Below, piece after piece: positions 41,086 to 49,878 of a stretch of DNA of 64,000 nucleotides (positions are counted from its first letter, which is position 1; each line of letters opens with the position of its first letter). The stretch spans positions 28,027 to 92,026 of IMG/VR virus record IMGVR_UViG_3300046740_000431; one strand, 5' to 3'. The notes below the pieces were generated by a model, which saw only the letters and a program-made list of their open reading frames with translations, had not been told where the DNA came from and did not search any database. This DNA comes from a virus. The position numbers and the translations under genes were made by a program.

Positions 41086-42606
41086 ATGGCAGCGCAAGAA
41101 ATCCAGCAGATTCGTGGAGCCCACCTCCACATCCCAGATCATCACCATCGCCAGTGCTGGGGGGATATGCCGTCGCTTCGCGACAGCATTCTCTCTGAAG
41201 GGGTCTTGGTACCGCTCGAGGTTCGCAAGAGGAAGGAGGGTGGTTACTGGATCGTCTGGGGGGTCCGCCGGTTCAAGGCTGGCGGGATGGCTGAGCTCAA
41301 GACGTTCCCCTGCATCGTCGTCGACATCGACGAAGAAGAGGCGATGTCCAGGCAGTTCGCCGAGAACCGAGACCGGGAAGGGCACCATCCGCTCGACGTC
41401 GCCCTTTACTGCGGCGATTTCGCCAACCAAGGCAGGGATCACAACTGGATCGCCAAGCGGCTCCACCTAAAGAAGCGTGACGTCGTGCAGAAGCTCCGGC
41501 TGCTCGCGCTCTCCCCGGCAGCGCGGAAGGCGTTCGTCGCTGGCAAGTTCGACGAGGACGCGGCGGTCGCGCTCACCACGACCAGCGACCCGGCGAAGCA
41601 GGCCGACGTGCTGGCCGCGCTCGACGCGGGATCGCTTCAGGCCGAAGAGATCGTCGGGTACATCCGGCGGACGTTCACGGCGCCGCTCGACGACGTCCCG
41701 TGGCGGGTGAGCGACGAGAAGCTCGTCGCGAAGGCCGGGGCGTGCGGGCCGTGCCCGAAGAGATCGGACGTACAGCGCGACATGTTCCCGAGGGAATCGA
41801 CCGGCCTCCGCTGCCTCGACGTCGACTGCTGGCGCTCGAAGATGGAGGCGACGTGGAAGATCGAGCTGGCCCGCCCCGGGGTCGTGTTGTTCGACCAGCA
41901 GACCGACTCGGTGTTCGCGGTCACCGACAGCAGGCCGAGCGTCATCAGGTCGTCCGGCATGGTCGATGCCGACGTCGCGTGCCCGCACATGACGACCACG
42001 AGGACGTGGCGCGAGGCGGTCTTCTCCGCCCTCCCCGAGGGCGCGGAGCCGCCCACGGTCTACCTGGCCAGAGACCAGGACGGCCGGCCCAGGTTCCTGA
42101 TGCGCGAGGCCACGGTCTCGAGGATCGTGAAGCGCTCGCCGGGCGCGCGGCGCGATCAGGATGACGACGCGCCGGCCAAAACACCGGCGGGCGCGCAGCC
42201 GAGCCCGGCGGGTGACGCTGGCGCGACGTCGCGGCGTGCCGAGAACCGCATCCGGCGATCGATGATCCAGACGTTCGCCGAGCGCGTGGTGTCTGGAGAT
42301 CACGACACCTGGGCGTGGGTGGTCGACCGCATGCTCGACGGCGCTACGCCGAGGTCCCTGTCCGCCGCGGCCGACCTGCTCGAGGACTCGATCCGTGGGC
42401 TCGACCAGGACGGCCTCACCGCCAAGGGCGGCCTGGCCGCGCTGGCCGCTACCGCCAATCGCCAGGCGCGCCGCGTGGCGACGGCGATCATGATCTTCGA
42501 GGAGGCCGACGTCGTCGGCGAGATCTCCGAGTCGCTCCACGCGCTCGCCAAGTCGTGCGATCTCGACCTGGCGACGATCGAGCGCGAGATCAGGTCCCCA
42601 GCGTGA
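41086..42606 (+). CDS. ParB-domain protein
   Basis: 506 residues. The N-terminal 130 residues follow ParB-like folds: SILSEGVLVPLEVRKRKEGG, WIVWGVRRFKAGGMAELKTF, MSRQFAENRDREGHHPLDVA, then HNWIAKRLHLKKRDVVQKLR as a HTH. The middle contains Cys-rich segments (CGPCPKRSDV, CLDVDCW), a linker, then a helical C-terminal domain. ParB-like phage proteins act in DNA binding or have nuclease/CTPase activity. Not paired with a ParA. Confidence 0.85.
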   Translation: MAAQEIQQIRGAHLHIPDHHHRQCWGDMPSLRDSILSEGVLVPLEVRKRKEGGYWIVWGVRRFKAGGMAELKTFPCIVVDIDEEEAMSRQFAENRDREGHHPLDVALYCGDFANQGRDHNWIAKRLHLKKRDVVQKLRLLALSPAARKAFVAGKFDEDAAVALTTTSDPAKQADVLAALDAGSLQAEEIVGYIRRTFTAPLDDVPWRVSDEKLVAKAGACGPCPKRSDVQRDMFPRESTGLRCLDVDCWRSKMEATWKIELARPGVVLFDQQTDSVFAVTDSRPSVIRSSGMVDADVACPHMTTTRTWREAVFSALPEGAEPPTVYLARDQDGRPRFLMREATVSRIVKRSPGARRDQDDDAPAKTPAGAQPSPAGDAGATSRRAENRIRRSMIQTFAERVVSGDHDTWAWVVDRMLDGATPRSLSAAADLLEDSIRGLDQDGLTAKGGLAALAATANRQARRVATAIMIFEEADVVGEISESLHALAKSCDLDLATIEREIRSPA

Positions 42607-43145
42607 CCACCGAGCTTCTCGGCGCGAGCAGGATCGACGGGCCCGCCGCCTGCTCGAAGATCCTGCTCGTCGGTGAGCTCAATCCGTACGGGGCCGAGGC
42701 CAGGTACGCGCTCTACCACGAGCCACGCCAGGCGGCCGGCTTCCGGCTCCAGCACAAAATCCTCGGCGTCAACGCTCGCCACACCTACCTGCCGATGTGG
42801 CGCACCAACCTGTGCGCCGGGTCGTGGCAGAGCGACGAAGCGGCGAAGCGCGCATCCACGCTGACCGGGCCTGGCGCGCCTTGGAAAGTCGTCGTGATGC
42901 TCGGGGTGAAGGTCGTCAAGGCGTTCAGCGGGATCTCGGTCATCGGCAAGCTCGAGATGTTCTCGAGCGTCACCGTCGAGGTGTCCAGCAAGCCGGTGAT
43001 GACCTTCGTCGCGCTTCCGCACCCGAGCGGAAGGAACACGATCTGGAACGGCAAGGGCGCCGTCCAACTCGCACGCCGGCTGCTCGCCGCGGCTGCGCCT
43101 GACATCCACTGGGGCGAGATCGACACGACCACAGGAGAGCCATGA
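42603..43145 (+). CDS. Uracil-DNA-glycosylase-fold protein
   Basis: 180 residues, GTG start in a GTGA overlap. ILLVGELNPYGAE (about 20-32) and ALPHPSGRNTIWN (137-149) are the two end motifs of the UDG superfamily (G-E-x-N-P and H-P-S-G-x-N). The intervening TNLCAGSW and VVVMLGVKVVKAF fit the core. Whether it excises uracil, another base, or is a phage-modified variant is unknown. In this genome it could relate to the dUTPase and modified bases. Confidence 0.75.
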   Translation: MTTELLGASRIDGPAACSKILLVGELNPYGAEARYALYHEPRQAAGFRLQHKILGVNARHTYLPMWRTNLCAGSWQSDEAAKRASTLTGPGAPWKVVVMLGVKVVKAFSGISVIGKLEMFSSVTVEVSSKPVMTFVALPHPSGRNTIWNGKGAVQLARRLLAAAAPDIHWGEIDTTTGEP

Positions 43146-43393
43146 GCGAGCAACCCGACACCACCACAACCACCACGCCTCCGCCGGCGCCGCCGGACAC
43201 CCTCACGCAGAGACAGCAGCAGGTCGCGATCCTGCTCGCGCTCGGTCGCAACCACCACGAGATCGCGACCGAGATCGGCTGCGGGGTCAAGACCGTCGAC
43301 ACCCACCGCGCATCGGTCCTGTCCAGGCTCAAGCTTCGCAACAACGTCGAGCTCGCCCGGCATGCGCTGCGCGAGGGGTGGGTTACGCTGTGA
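43142..43393 (+). CDS. LuxR/GerE-type HTH protein
   Basis: 83 residues. A Thr/Pro-rich N-terminus is followed by LTQRQQQVAILLALGRNHHE, then IATEIGCGVKTVDTHRASVL and SRLKLRNNVELARHA, a complete LuxR-type HTH with no sensor domain. Probably a transcription regulator of the late or recombination operon. ATGA overlap upstream. Confidence 0.9.
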   Translation: MSEQPDTTTTTTPPPAPPDTLTQRQQQVAILLALGRNHHEIATEIGCGVKTVDTHRASVLSRLKLRNNVELARHALREGWVTL

Positions 43394-43400
43394 CGCAGCC

Positions 43401-43829
43401 ATGAAGCGCGGCGGTCCCATCAAGCGGAGCCCGATGCGTCGTCGGCGCGGCTCGACAAAGTACAGCCGGCGCGAGCGCGACCTCGAGCGGATGGCTTGGA
43501 TCAAGACGCTGCCGTGCGCGATCGGCGGCAACAGAACCAACCAATCAGCGGTGGCCGCTGAGCTGTGGCTTGGGCCACCACCTGACCGCTGCAGGCGGGC
43601 GGTCGAGGCTCACCACGCCGGAGAGCACGGGCTCGGCGCGAAGCCTGACGACGACACCTGCATCCCGCTCTGCGACCACCACCACGACGCGCTGACCGAC
43701 CGCCGCGGCGTGTTCTCCGGGTGGCAGAAGTACGGCCTGAAGATCTGGGAGCTCGCGGTTGTCGCCCACTACCAGGCCATGTACGCGGCGCGGTCAAGCT
43801 CCGGTGACGTCGGAGATCCGACATGGTAG
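43401..43829 (+). CDS. HNH-like nuclease (DUF968-like)
   Basis: 142 residues. Basic N-terminus (IKRSPMRRRRGSTKYSRRER), then CRRAVEAHHAGEHGLGAKPD and CIPLCDHHHDALTDRRGVF, which matches the Cys/His arrangement of phage DUF968/NinG-like HNH nucleases. Likely handles recombination intermediates with the exonuclease and annealing protein. Start ATG lies after the LuxR-like gene's stop with a short gap. Confidence 0.8.
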   Translation: MKRGGPIKRSPMRRRRGSTKYSRRERDLERMAWIKTLPCAIGGNRTNQSAVAAELWLGPPPDRCRRAVEAHHAGEHGLGAKPDDDTCIPLCDHHHDALTDRRGVFSGWQKYGLKIWELAVVAHYQAMYAARSSSGDVGDPTW

Positions 43830-44770
43830 GCGTCCCGTGGATCGGCCTGTCTTCGATCGTCGCGCCGATGCGCAGGCTCGTGGCTGCCGCGCCCGCCGCG
43901 CTTCCTCTCCGCGAGCGCGCGGCATGGGTTGCCGGCGAGCACTTCGGGTATGACGTTCTCGCGTCAGATCCGTCGGCGATCAACATCGGCGCCCTGGCCG
44001 TCGTGTCGAACGCGGCGCCGCCGCTGTACCAGTGCAGGCCGTCGGCATCCCGCGTCGTGCACGACACGGATCTCCATTCGATCCCAGGCGAGGCTCCGCC
44101 GCTCCTGCGTTCCGCCGGCATCATCGAGGCGCGCCGGCCGGAGACCGGGGAGCGGCTATGGGGCGACGTCGCATCGCTCGGCTGGTACCCGATCGCGGCC
44201 GCGGACCGCGGCGCGGGCGCCCTGCTCGACGCCATCATGCTGGTCGGCCTGAGCTACCCAGACGGCGCGATCGTGGCGAGCTGGATGCCGGCGTGGACCG
44301 GTGAGGATCTCGCCGAGCAGCTGCCGTACCCGGACGTGCAGAGCTCGCTGATCGACGCCCTCGACCTCGCCGCGCACACCGAGTTCGCTCGGCAGGCTGC
44401 GCGCTACCTGATCGTGTTCGGCCTGCTCGAGAAGATCGAGGACGGGCCGCTCCGCTTCGAGATCGACAAGCGCACCAGGGTCAGGGCAGTGCGCACGCGC
44501 GACCTCTCAGCCAAGGGCCACGTCGCCGGTCCTGTGATGCCACGCCAGGACCCGGTCACAGCGCTCGACCCGCGCGCTCGAGCGCTGGCCGACACGATGG
44601 TGCGCGGCCACCTCAAGCGGGTGCGCGTCGGCGCCGGGCGCGAGCGCATCCGATGGGTCTACGTCGAGGCGTATGGGTCGCGCCGGTGGATGGCTCCGCG
44701 CTGGACCGTGGAGCGCGACCACTCGGCAGGCGGGCTCGCCAACAGCTCGCTGATCTACCGGCCTACCTGA
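43823..44770 (+). CDS. Hypothetical 315-residue protein
   Basis: Last gene of the plus-strand operon; its ATG overlaps the previous stop and its end overlaps the convergent endolysin by 8 bases. Helical N-terminus, a beta-rich middle (AIVASWMPAWTGEDLAEQLP), helical HTEFARQAARYLIVFGLLEK, and the C-terminal RGHLKRVRVGAGRERIRWVY motif, a V-x-GH-x-K...W pattern seen in several phage and plasmid proteins, among them the AcrVA2 family. No function is established; the Acr link is a weak pattern match only. Confidence 0.6.
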   Translation: MVGVPWIGLSSIVAPMRRLVAAAPAALPLRERAAWVAGEHFGYDVLASDPSAINIGALAVVSNAAPPLYQCRPSASRVVHDTDLHSIPGEAPPLLRSAGIIEARRPETGERLWGDVASLGWYPIAAADRGAGALLDAIMLVGLSYPDGAIVASWMPAWTGEDLAEQLPYPDVQSSLIDALDLAAHTEFARQAARYLIVFGLLEKIEDGPLRFEIDKRTRVRAVRTRDLSAKGHVAGPVMPRQDPVTALDPRARALADTMVRGHLKRVRVGAGRERIRWVYVEAYGSRRWMAPRWTVERDHSAGGLANSSLIYRPT

Positions 44771-45416
44771 TCAGGTACAGCTCGGGGTCCATCGGCGAGT
44801 ACGAATCGGTCGGCGACACCTCGAAGTGGCAGTGAGAACCGTCGGAGTCGAGCGGGTTGTCTCCGACGATGCCGAGCGGCTGCCCGACCTCGACGACCTG
44901 CCCGACGGTCACGACCAGCGAGGAGAGGTGAAAGCACCCTGATCGTATGCCGTTGCCGTGGTCGATCCAGACCGCTCCGCCAGTCGGGGTCATCGCCGCG
45001 AACGTGACGCGACCGCGGGCCGCCGATTGCGCGTACGTCCCCGTTGGCACGACCCATCGCGGGGTTCCGTCAGCGTTGCGCCCTTCGGCCCCGTGGTCGC
45101 CAGCGGCTGCCGGAAGGTCGCCGGTCTTCCATGGGTAGAAGAAGTCACACCCGTAGTGTCCCGGGCGATCGGGCGGACGGAACCCGCTGGTGATCACCGC
45201 GCGGCGCCCGTCCGCCAGCGCAGGAAGCGGGCAGTGCAGGAACGCGGCCGGGCGGAACGTGGCCGTGATGCTCGCGATCGTAGCCGGACCAGCCATGCCG
45301 TCGACCTCGAGCGGAGGATGGGCAGCCTGCCAAGCGCGCACGAGCTCCGTTACGTGCTCTGGAGTCAGGTGTCCGGCATGCAGCTGGTCAACGTTGTAGT
45401 CGCGGGCGGAGGTCAC
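44763..45416 (-). CDS. Endolysin with peptidoglycan-binding and M23 peptidase domains
   Basis: 217 residues, GTG start in a GTGA overlap. An N-terminal peptidoglycan-binding-like domain (LTPEHVTELVRAWQAAHPPL then GPATIASI) is followed by an M23 metallopeptidase: HYGCDFFYP supplies His87 and Asp91, CFHLS supplies a His (about 163), and HCHFEV supplies His195 and His197. It would cleave the peptide bridges of host peptidoglycan at lysis. Confidence 0.92.
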   Translation of the reverse strand: MTSARDYNVDQLHAGHLTPEHVTELVRAWQAAHPPLEVDGMAGPATIASITATFRPAAFLHCPLPALADGRRAVITSGFRPPDRPGHYGCDFFYPWKTGDLPAAAGDHGAEGRNADGTPRWVVPTGTYAQSAARGRVTFAAMTPTGGAVWIDHGNGIRSGCFHLSSLVVTVGQVVEVGQPLGIVGDNPLDSDGSHCHFEVSPTDSYSPMDPELYLIR

Positions 45417-46189
45417 CTTGCGACCGCCTCGTGCCACTCGACTCCGGGCCACTGCTGCCTGAGCTGCTCGAGCATGATCTCGCCCTGGTCGGCGACGGCC
45501 AGGGCGCCTTGGACTGCCGGCTGCTTCGCCTGCCACGCGCGGACGAACGCGAGCGCGGCGCAGTACCCGTCCTTCTTTCCGTGAGCCAGCGCGGTCGCCT
45601 CGAGCTCAGGCCAGGCAATGTGGCCGAGCTTGAGCACCGAGAGCAGCGCCTGCGCGCCGAGCTCGGCGACCACCGCGACCAGCGCCGGCGCGTCGGCCTT
45701 TCCGCACTCGATCACCGCCGTCTTGGCGGCCGCCGGGATCTTCGACACGGCAGCGCACGACATCTGCGAGATCCCCATCACGAGAACCGCCAGCATGGCG
45801 ATCTTGGACCCGGCGGTGATCCGGGCCTGCGGCAGCGCCGCCGGGGCGGTCGGCGGATCCTTGGGCAGTAACCCGCCGCGCGCCGCGGCGAGCAGCGCGA
45901 GCGCGGCGTCGTCCATCCTGGCCAGGGTGTCACGCGCGCGGTCGTCGAGCGTGTTCTTGGTTCGCGGCGCGATCACGCCGAGCACGATCCTGCCGCCGCG
46001 CAGCACGGACTCGAGGCCGCCGATCGCGGCGAGCACGATCACCAACCAGGGGACGTCGACGCCGGGCGGAGCCGCCTGGGCGCCGGTATCGGCGTGCGCG
46101 ATTGCCCTGAACAGGATCATGGTCAGCGCGATCACGCCGAAGAAGAGGGCAGCCATGGTGACGCGAGATGGGGAGCGGTCGGTGATCAT
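45413..46189 (-). CDS. Putative holin/spanin-type membrane protein
   Basis: 258 residues with hydrophobic helices at about 13-32 (MAALFFGVIALTMILFRAIA), 47-66, and a third near 130-145 (IAMLAVLVMGISQMSC), which looks like an internal signal/lipobox. The rest is helical. It precedes the endolysin and follows a coiled-coil membrane gene, so it fits a holin and/or spanin role. The long fusion of two such parts is unusual. Confidence 0.65.
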   Translation of the reverse strand: MITDRSPSRVTMAALFFGVIALTMILFRAIAHADTGAQAAPPGVDVPWLVIVLAAIGGLESVLRGGRIVLGVIAPRTKNTLDDRARDTLARMDDAALALLAAARGGLLPKDPPTAPAALPQARITAGSKIAMLAVLVMGISQMSCAAVSKIPAAAKTAVIECGKADAPALVAVVAELGAQALLSVLKLGHIAWPELEATALAHGKKDGYCAALAFVRAWQAKQPAVQGALAVADQGEIMLEQLRQQWPGVEWHEAVAR

Positions 46190-46782
46190 TGAGATAGTCC
46201 TTTGTCGTCGAGGTGGAGGTACGAGGTGTCCAGCTGCAGGCGCCGCCCGAGCTGGATTCTGATTTCGTGGAGCTCGGAGTCGATGCGGTCAACGGCCTTC
46301 TCGAGGGCCTGGAGCCTGACGACGTCGCCGCCGTGGGACTCGGCCCGGTTGAGGATGCCGGACGCGATGGTGCCGACGCCGCCGGCCAGCGTGACCACGG
46401 CCGCGATCACCATCTTCTGGGCAGATCGCATCTTGGCCTCGGTGGCGTCGAGCCTGGCCTCGATCTTGTCGGCGATCTCCTTCGGGGACCTCAGCACCGC
46501 CTCGTAGTCGCGCCCCCGCTGCCGGTTCTCGCTGCGCTCCTTGCTGAGCGCGACGGCCAGCTTGGCGACGTCGAAGACGGTGGCGGGGTCGTTGCCGTTC
46601 CGGGTCGACTGCCTGACCACGGCGCGAGCGCGGTCGTCGGGGTCCCGATCGAAGAGGTCGAACGGAGAGGTGACCTCTTCGATCGCGTCCTGGACCCGGC
46701 TCGCCTCCGTGCGGCGGCGCCTGGATTCGGACTGGAGATCCCGGTCGATCCCGGTCTGGGTGCGCTTGGGTCGTTCTTCCAT
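46186..46782 (-). CDS. Membrane-associated lysis accessory (i-spanin or holin-like)
   Basis: 198 residues: charged N-terminal half (VTSPFDLFDRDPDDRARAVV), one transmembrane helix near 124-143 (MVIAAVVTLAGGVGTIASGI), then a coiled coil (LQALEKAVDRIDSELHEIRI). Its topology fits an inner spanin or class III holin. ATGA overlap with the holin/spanin-like gene. The exact role is unresolved. Confidence 0.6.
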   Translation of the reverse strand: MEERPKRTQTGIDRDLQSESRRRRTEASRVQDAIEEVTSPFDLFDRDPDDRARAVVRQSTRNGNDPATVFDVAKLAVALSKERSENRQRGRDYEAVLRSPKEIADKIEARLDATEAKMRSAQKMVIAAVVTLAGGVGTIASGILNRAESHGGDVVRLQALEKAVDRIDSELHEIRIQLGRRLQLDTSYLHLDDKGLSQ

Positions 46783-46789
46783 GATGGCC

Positions 46790-47194
46790 TCACAGGTAGT
46801 TGTTGCCGAGCGCGCTGGGCGCGAGCTCGAGAGCGGACAGCGGGACCAGGCACGACCTGCCAGCTGCCCGGATCGCCCACAGGTCGAACGTCCCGCGCTG
46901 GGGGGCCAGCGCCTTCGTCATGCTCCCAGAGAACACGATCCTGTTGTCGCGCCCCGACGGGGTCGAGCGGACGGCGAACAGCTGGCGGATGGGCCGCGCC
47001 GCCGTGCGCCCGACGAGAACAAGGAATTCGCCGGACGTCAGCGTGATCTCGCCGCCGACAGGGTCGGTGATCGAGATCTGCAGGGTGGCGTCCTCGCTCA
47101 CGACGAGGTGGAGCGGGCGACGCTGGTCAGTCAGGATGCCAGGGCCGAATGGCCTGGTCCCGTCGTCGAGCACGACGCGCCAGTGGGTGAGCAC
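46790..47194 (-). CDS. Small virion-associated beta protein
   Basis: 134 residues from GTG 47194. A beta-rich sequence (THWRVVLDDGTRPFGPGILT, LHLVVSEDATLQISITD, EFLVLVGRTAARP, IVFSGSMTKALAPQRG) resembling small fibre-tip or fibre-chaperone-associated proteins found just after Gly-rich fibre genes. Ends with LVPLSALELAPS. Function inferred from context. Confidence 0.6.
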   Translation of the reverse strand: MLTHWRVVLDDGTRPFGPGILTDQRRPLHLVVSEDATLQISITDPVGGEITLTSGEFLVLVGRTAARPIRQLFAVRSTPSGRDNRIVFSGSMTKALAPQRGTFDLWAIRAAGRSCLVPLSALELAPSALGNNYL

Positions 47195-47237
47195 GAATCC
47201 ATCGTATGTGCGTTGCTGGAACGTGCGCCAGGTAGGC

Positions 47238-48689
47238 TCAGGCGTACTCGTCGATGAACCCGAGACCGCCGCCGCCGCCGCCGCCGGCCACCGATGTCGC
47301 GGTGTTGCCGGACGCACCACCACCACCGCCGCCGCCGCCGATCGATCCGGCGTTGCCAGCGACGCTGGACGTGTTCTGCACGACCGCCGGAGCTGCTCCT
47401 CCGCCGAGCGGGGTTGACCCGCCGCCGCCGCCCACACCGGACACCGTTCCGGCCTGTCCAGTACCGCCTGGGCGATAGAACAGGATGTCGGTCGCCGTCG
47501 AGCCGGCCTGCGGAGCGAGGGGCCCTGACGGGATCGTCGTCGTGTTGTTGGCCGCCCGACCGCCGGTCCCGCCCTTGACGATGAAGGTCACGCCGTTGAT
47601 CACGAACGACGTGTCGCCGCCGGTGGCGCCCGGGTTGTTGCCGGCAGCTCCGCCAGCGCCGCCCGCTCCGATGATCACCGCCCCGCCTGTGATCCCGGCC
47701 GGGTTCACGACCCTGTGCTCGGCGTAGAACCCGGAGTTCCCGCCGGCGGCGCCGCCGTTGGTCAGCACGCCGCCGCCGCCGCCGCCGCCCGCCGCCATCC
47801 TGAGGATTACCTCCAGAGTGCCCGGCGTGGGCACGTACGTCGTGTTAGCCGCGAAACGCTGGCGGTTGAGACGCCGGCCAGGGACGTTGATCGTCAGCGC
47901 GTCCTGCCCGTCGATCCTCCACCTGTACGTTCCGCCAGACGCGGACAACACGACCCCGATCACGCGCGGCGTGGTGCCCGGGGTGAGCGACGGGGATCCG
48001 GTGTTGCCGAGGTATACGGGATCCCCGACCGCCGGAGACCCCGCGGGCGCCACGGGCGAGATCCCGAACATCCTCACGATCACGAGCTTGCCCGCGCCGA
48101 CGTCGCCAGGCGTCACGCCGTCGACCAGGAACCCGACCCGGCCGGACACCAGGACGGTTCCGAGCGCCTGCGTGATCGTCATCGCCTCGAACTGCGCCTG
48201 GGTGCCGACGTTGACCTGGGAGATCCCGGACAGCTTGACCATGGTGCCAGGCGAGATCCCGCCAGGCGTCATCGCGATCTGGAGGTTGCCGTCGACCGAC
48301 GCGTGCAGCGTGCGAGCGGAGATGCGGTTGAGTGCGAGCGCCCAACCCTTGACCGATCCCGTCTCGAGCGTCTCCCCGGCAGCCGGGATCCTCTCCTTCG
48401 TGCGGGTGTCGAGCACCGACACCGCGGCCGTCTGGATCGCCTCGGTGCCGGACAGCGCGTTGACCACGAGGCGGATCTGGTAGGTACCCTCCTTGGTCGG
48501 CGTGAAGCTCGGGTTCTCGATCGCCGCGTTGCTAAGGACATCGGCTGTCCCCTCTGGCTGATCGGTGATCGACCACGCGTAGGTCAGCTCGCCGCCCTCG
48601 TCGTCGTTCGAGAGCAGCACCGTGGACGAGATCGCGACGTTCGCCGCCGTCGCGTCAGCGCCGTTGATCTGGATCTTCGCGCGGGCCAT
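47238..48689 (-). CDS. Tail fibre with Ig-like domain and polyglycine tip
   Basis: 483 residues. N-terminal 100 residues look like an Ig/PKD domain (LTYAWSITDQPEGTADVLSN, GTYQIRLVVNAL). A middle beta region follows. The C-terminal 170 residues are Gly-rich with long Gly runs (AAGGGGGGGV, GAGGAGGAAG, GVGGGGGS, GGGGGGGGAS), like receptor-binding tips made of polyglycine-II helices. This is probably the receptor-binding fibre of the contractile tail. Confidence 0.85.
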   Translation of the reverse strand: MARAKIQINGADATAANVAISSTVLLSNDDEGGELTYAWSITDQPEGTADVLSNAAIENPSFTPTKEGTYQIRLVVNALSGTEAIQTAAVSVLDTRTKERIPAAGETLETGSVKGWALALNRISARTLHASVDGNLQIAMTPGGISPGTMVKLSGISQVNVGTQAQFEAMTITQALGTVLVSGRVGFLVDGVTPGDVGAGKLVIVRMFGISPVAPAGSPAVGDPVYLGNTGSPSLTPGTTPRVIGVVLSASGGTYRWRIDGQDALTINVPGRRLNRQRFAANTTYVPTPGTLEVILRMAAGGGGGGGVLTNGGAAGGNSGFYAEHRVVNPAGITGGAVIIGAGGAGGAAGNNPGATGGDTSFVINGVTFIVKGGTGGRAANNTTTIPSGPLAPQAGSTATDILFYRPGGTGQAGTVSGVGGGGGSTPLGGGAAPAVVQNTSSVAGNAGSIGGGGGGGGASGNTATSVAGGGGGGGLGFIDEYA

Positions 48690-48695
48690 GGGACC

Positions 48696-49877
48696 TCAGT
48701 ACGAGAGCTGGACGGTTGCGTTGAACACGACGTTCTCCAGCTTCGCGTCCGTGGTGGAGGCGGCGCCCGCCGCGTTGCGGAGGGACAGCCGACCGTTCGC
48801 GTTGAAGACCTGCACGTAGCTCGTGCCGATGCCGCAGGAGATCCCGGCGGCGGCCATAGCGGTCTGCTGGCTCGAGTCGACGGCCTGGACGCCGGTGTCG
48901 ATCTGGTTCACGTATAGGGTCTCGCCGGACCCGAGCGAGGCACCGAGGTTGTCCTTCACGTTCACCGACAGCTGCTGCGTGACGCGCAGGATCTGTCCTC
49001 CGGTGATGAACAGGTTGAAGTCGCCGCGCTGGCCGCCGATGACCGGGGCGACCGCGACGTCGAAGCCTGGGGGGGATACGCAGTCGAGGATCGTGGCGGT
49101 CTGTGCGCCGGCGCCGCCATTCCACTGCACCCGGAACCGAACCGACACCGTGGTCATGCCGTTGGCCGAGAGCACGACCCGCCGATCCACGATGTTCAGT
49201 CCGGTGATCGAGGTCGTGCTGCTGCTGACGAGGATCTCGGCGAGCTTCACGTAGCCGGCCGTCGTGGCCGGGACGAGCCCGGGGTTGGCGGCGGTCCCGA
49301 CCTTGTAGCTGAGCCCAGCGGTCGATGCCGCCGGGCTGGCAACGATCCCGGTGTCGCCGTCCTGGCCGTAGCTCAGCGTCTTGAAGAACACGTGGTCGAG
49401 GAACGACACGGTGCCCGTGTCGAGCTGTCGCCGAGGGATGGCGTTGGTGAGCCGGCGGTCGGTGCGGACCTCGACGATGTCGATGCGCGAGTTGGGCCCG
49501 GCCGGCGCGGCCGGCACCGGGAAGGTCACCGGCGCGAGCAGCGAGAGCGGCTTGAACGGGGAGAGGTCGTTGACCTGCTCGAGGTCCGGGATGCCCAGGT
49601 TGCTGACGACGTCGACCGGGTCGTGGCGGAACCCGATCCCTGGCGTCACGACCACCGTCATCGCGGCCGGGCTGGATGGGAGCACGCGGAAGCCGTCGGC
49701 GATCATGCCAGACAGCGGGCCGATCGCCGAAGAGGTGTTCGAGGTCCGCGGGGACAGCAGCACGCGGGCGAGCTCGCGGATCGTGCGGAAGATCTGCGAC
49801 TGCACCTGGTTGAGGTCGCCGGAGGATGGGCGCTCACGGAGCCCGATGTTCGTCTGATCGAAAGGTGCGTCTGCCAT
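48696..49877 (-). CDS. Baseplate/tail fibre-base protein
   Basis: 393 residues. N-terminal RPSSGDLNQVQSQIFRTIRE and GFRVLPSSPAAMTVVVTPGI are found in fibre-network or baseplate wedge proteins; the middle is RIDIVEVRTDRRLT, and the C-terminal part is beta-rich. Lies between the J-like/gpI-like baseplate genes and the polyglycine fibre, fitting a connector. No specific family assigned. Confidence 0.7.
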   Translation of the reverse strand: MADAPFDQTNIGLRERPSSGDLNQVQSQIFRTIRELARVLLSPRTSNTSSAIGPLSGMIADGFRVLPSSPAAMTVVVTPGIGFRHDPVDVVSNLGIPDLEQVNDLSPFKPLSLLAPVTFPVPAAPAGPNSRIDIVEVRTDRRLTNAIPRRQLDTGTVSFLDHVFFKTLSYGQDGDTGIVASPAASTAGLSYKVGTAANPGLVPATTAGYVKLAEILVSSSTTSITGLNIVDRRVVLSANGMTTVSVRFRVQWNGGAGAQTATILDCVSPPGFDVAVAPVIGGQRGDFNLFITGGQILRVTQQLSVNVKDNLGASLGSGETLYVNQIDTGVQAVDSSQQTAMAAAGISCGIGTSYVQVFNANGRLSLRNAAGAASTTDAKLENVVFNATVQLSY

Positions 49878-49878
49878 G

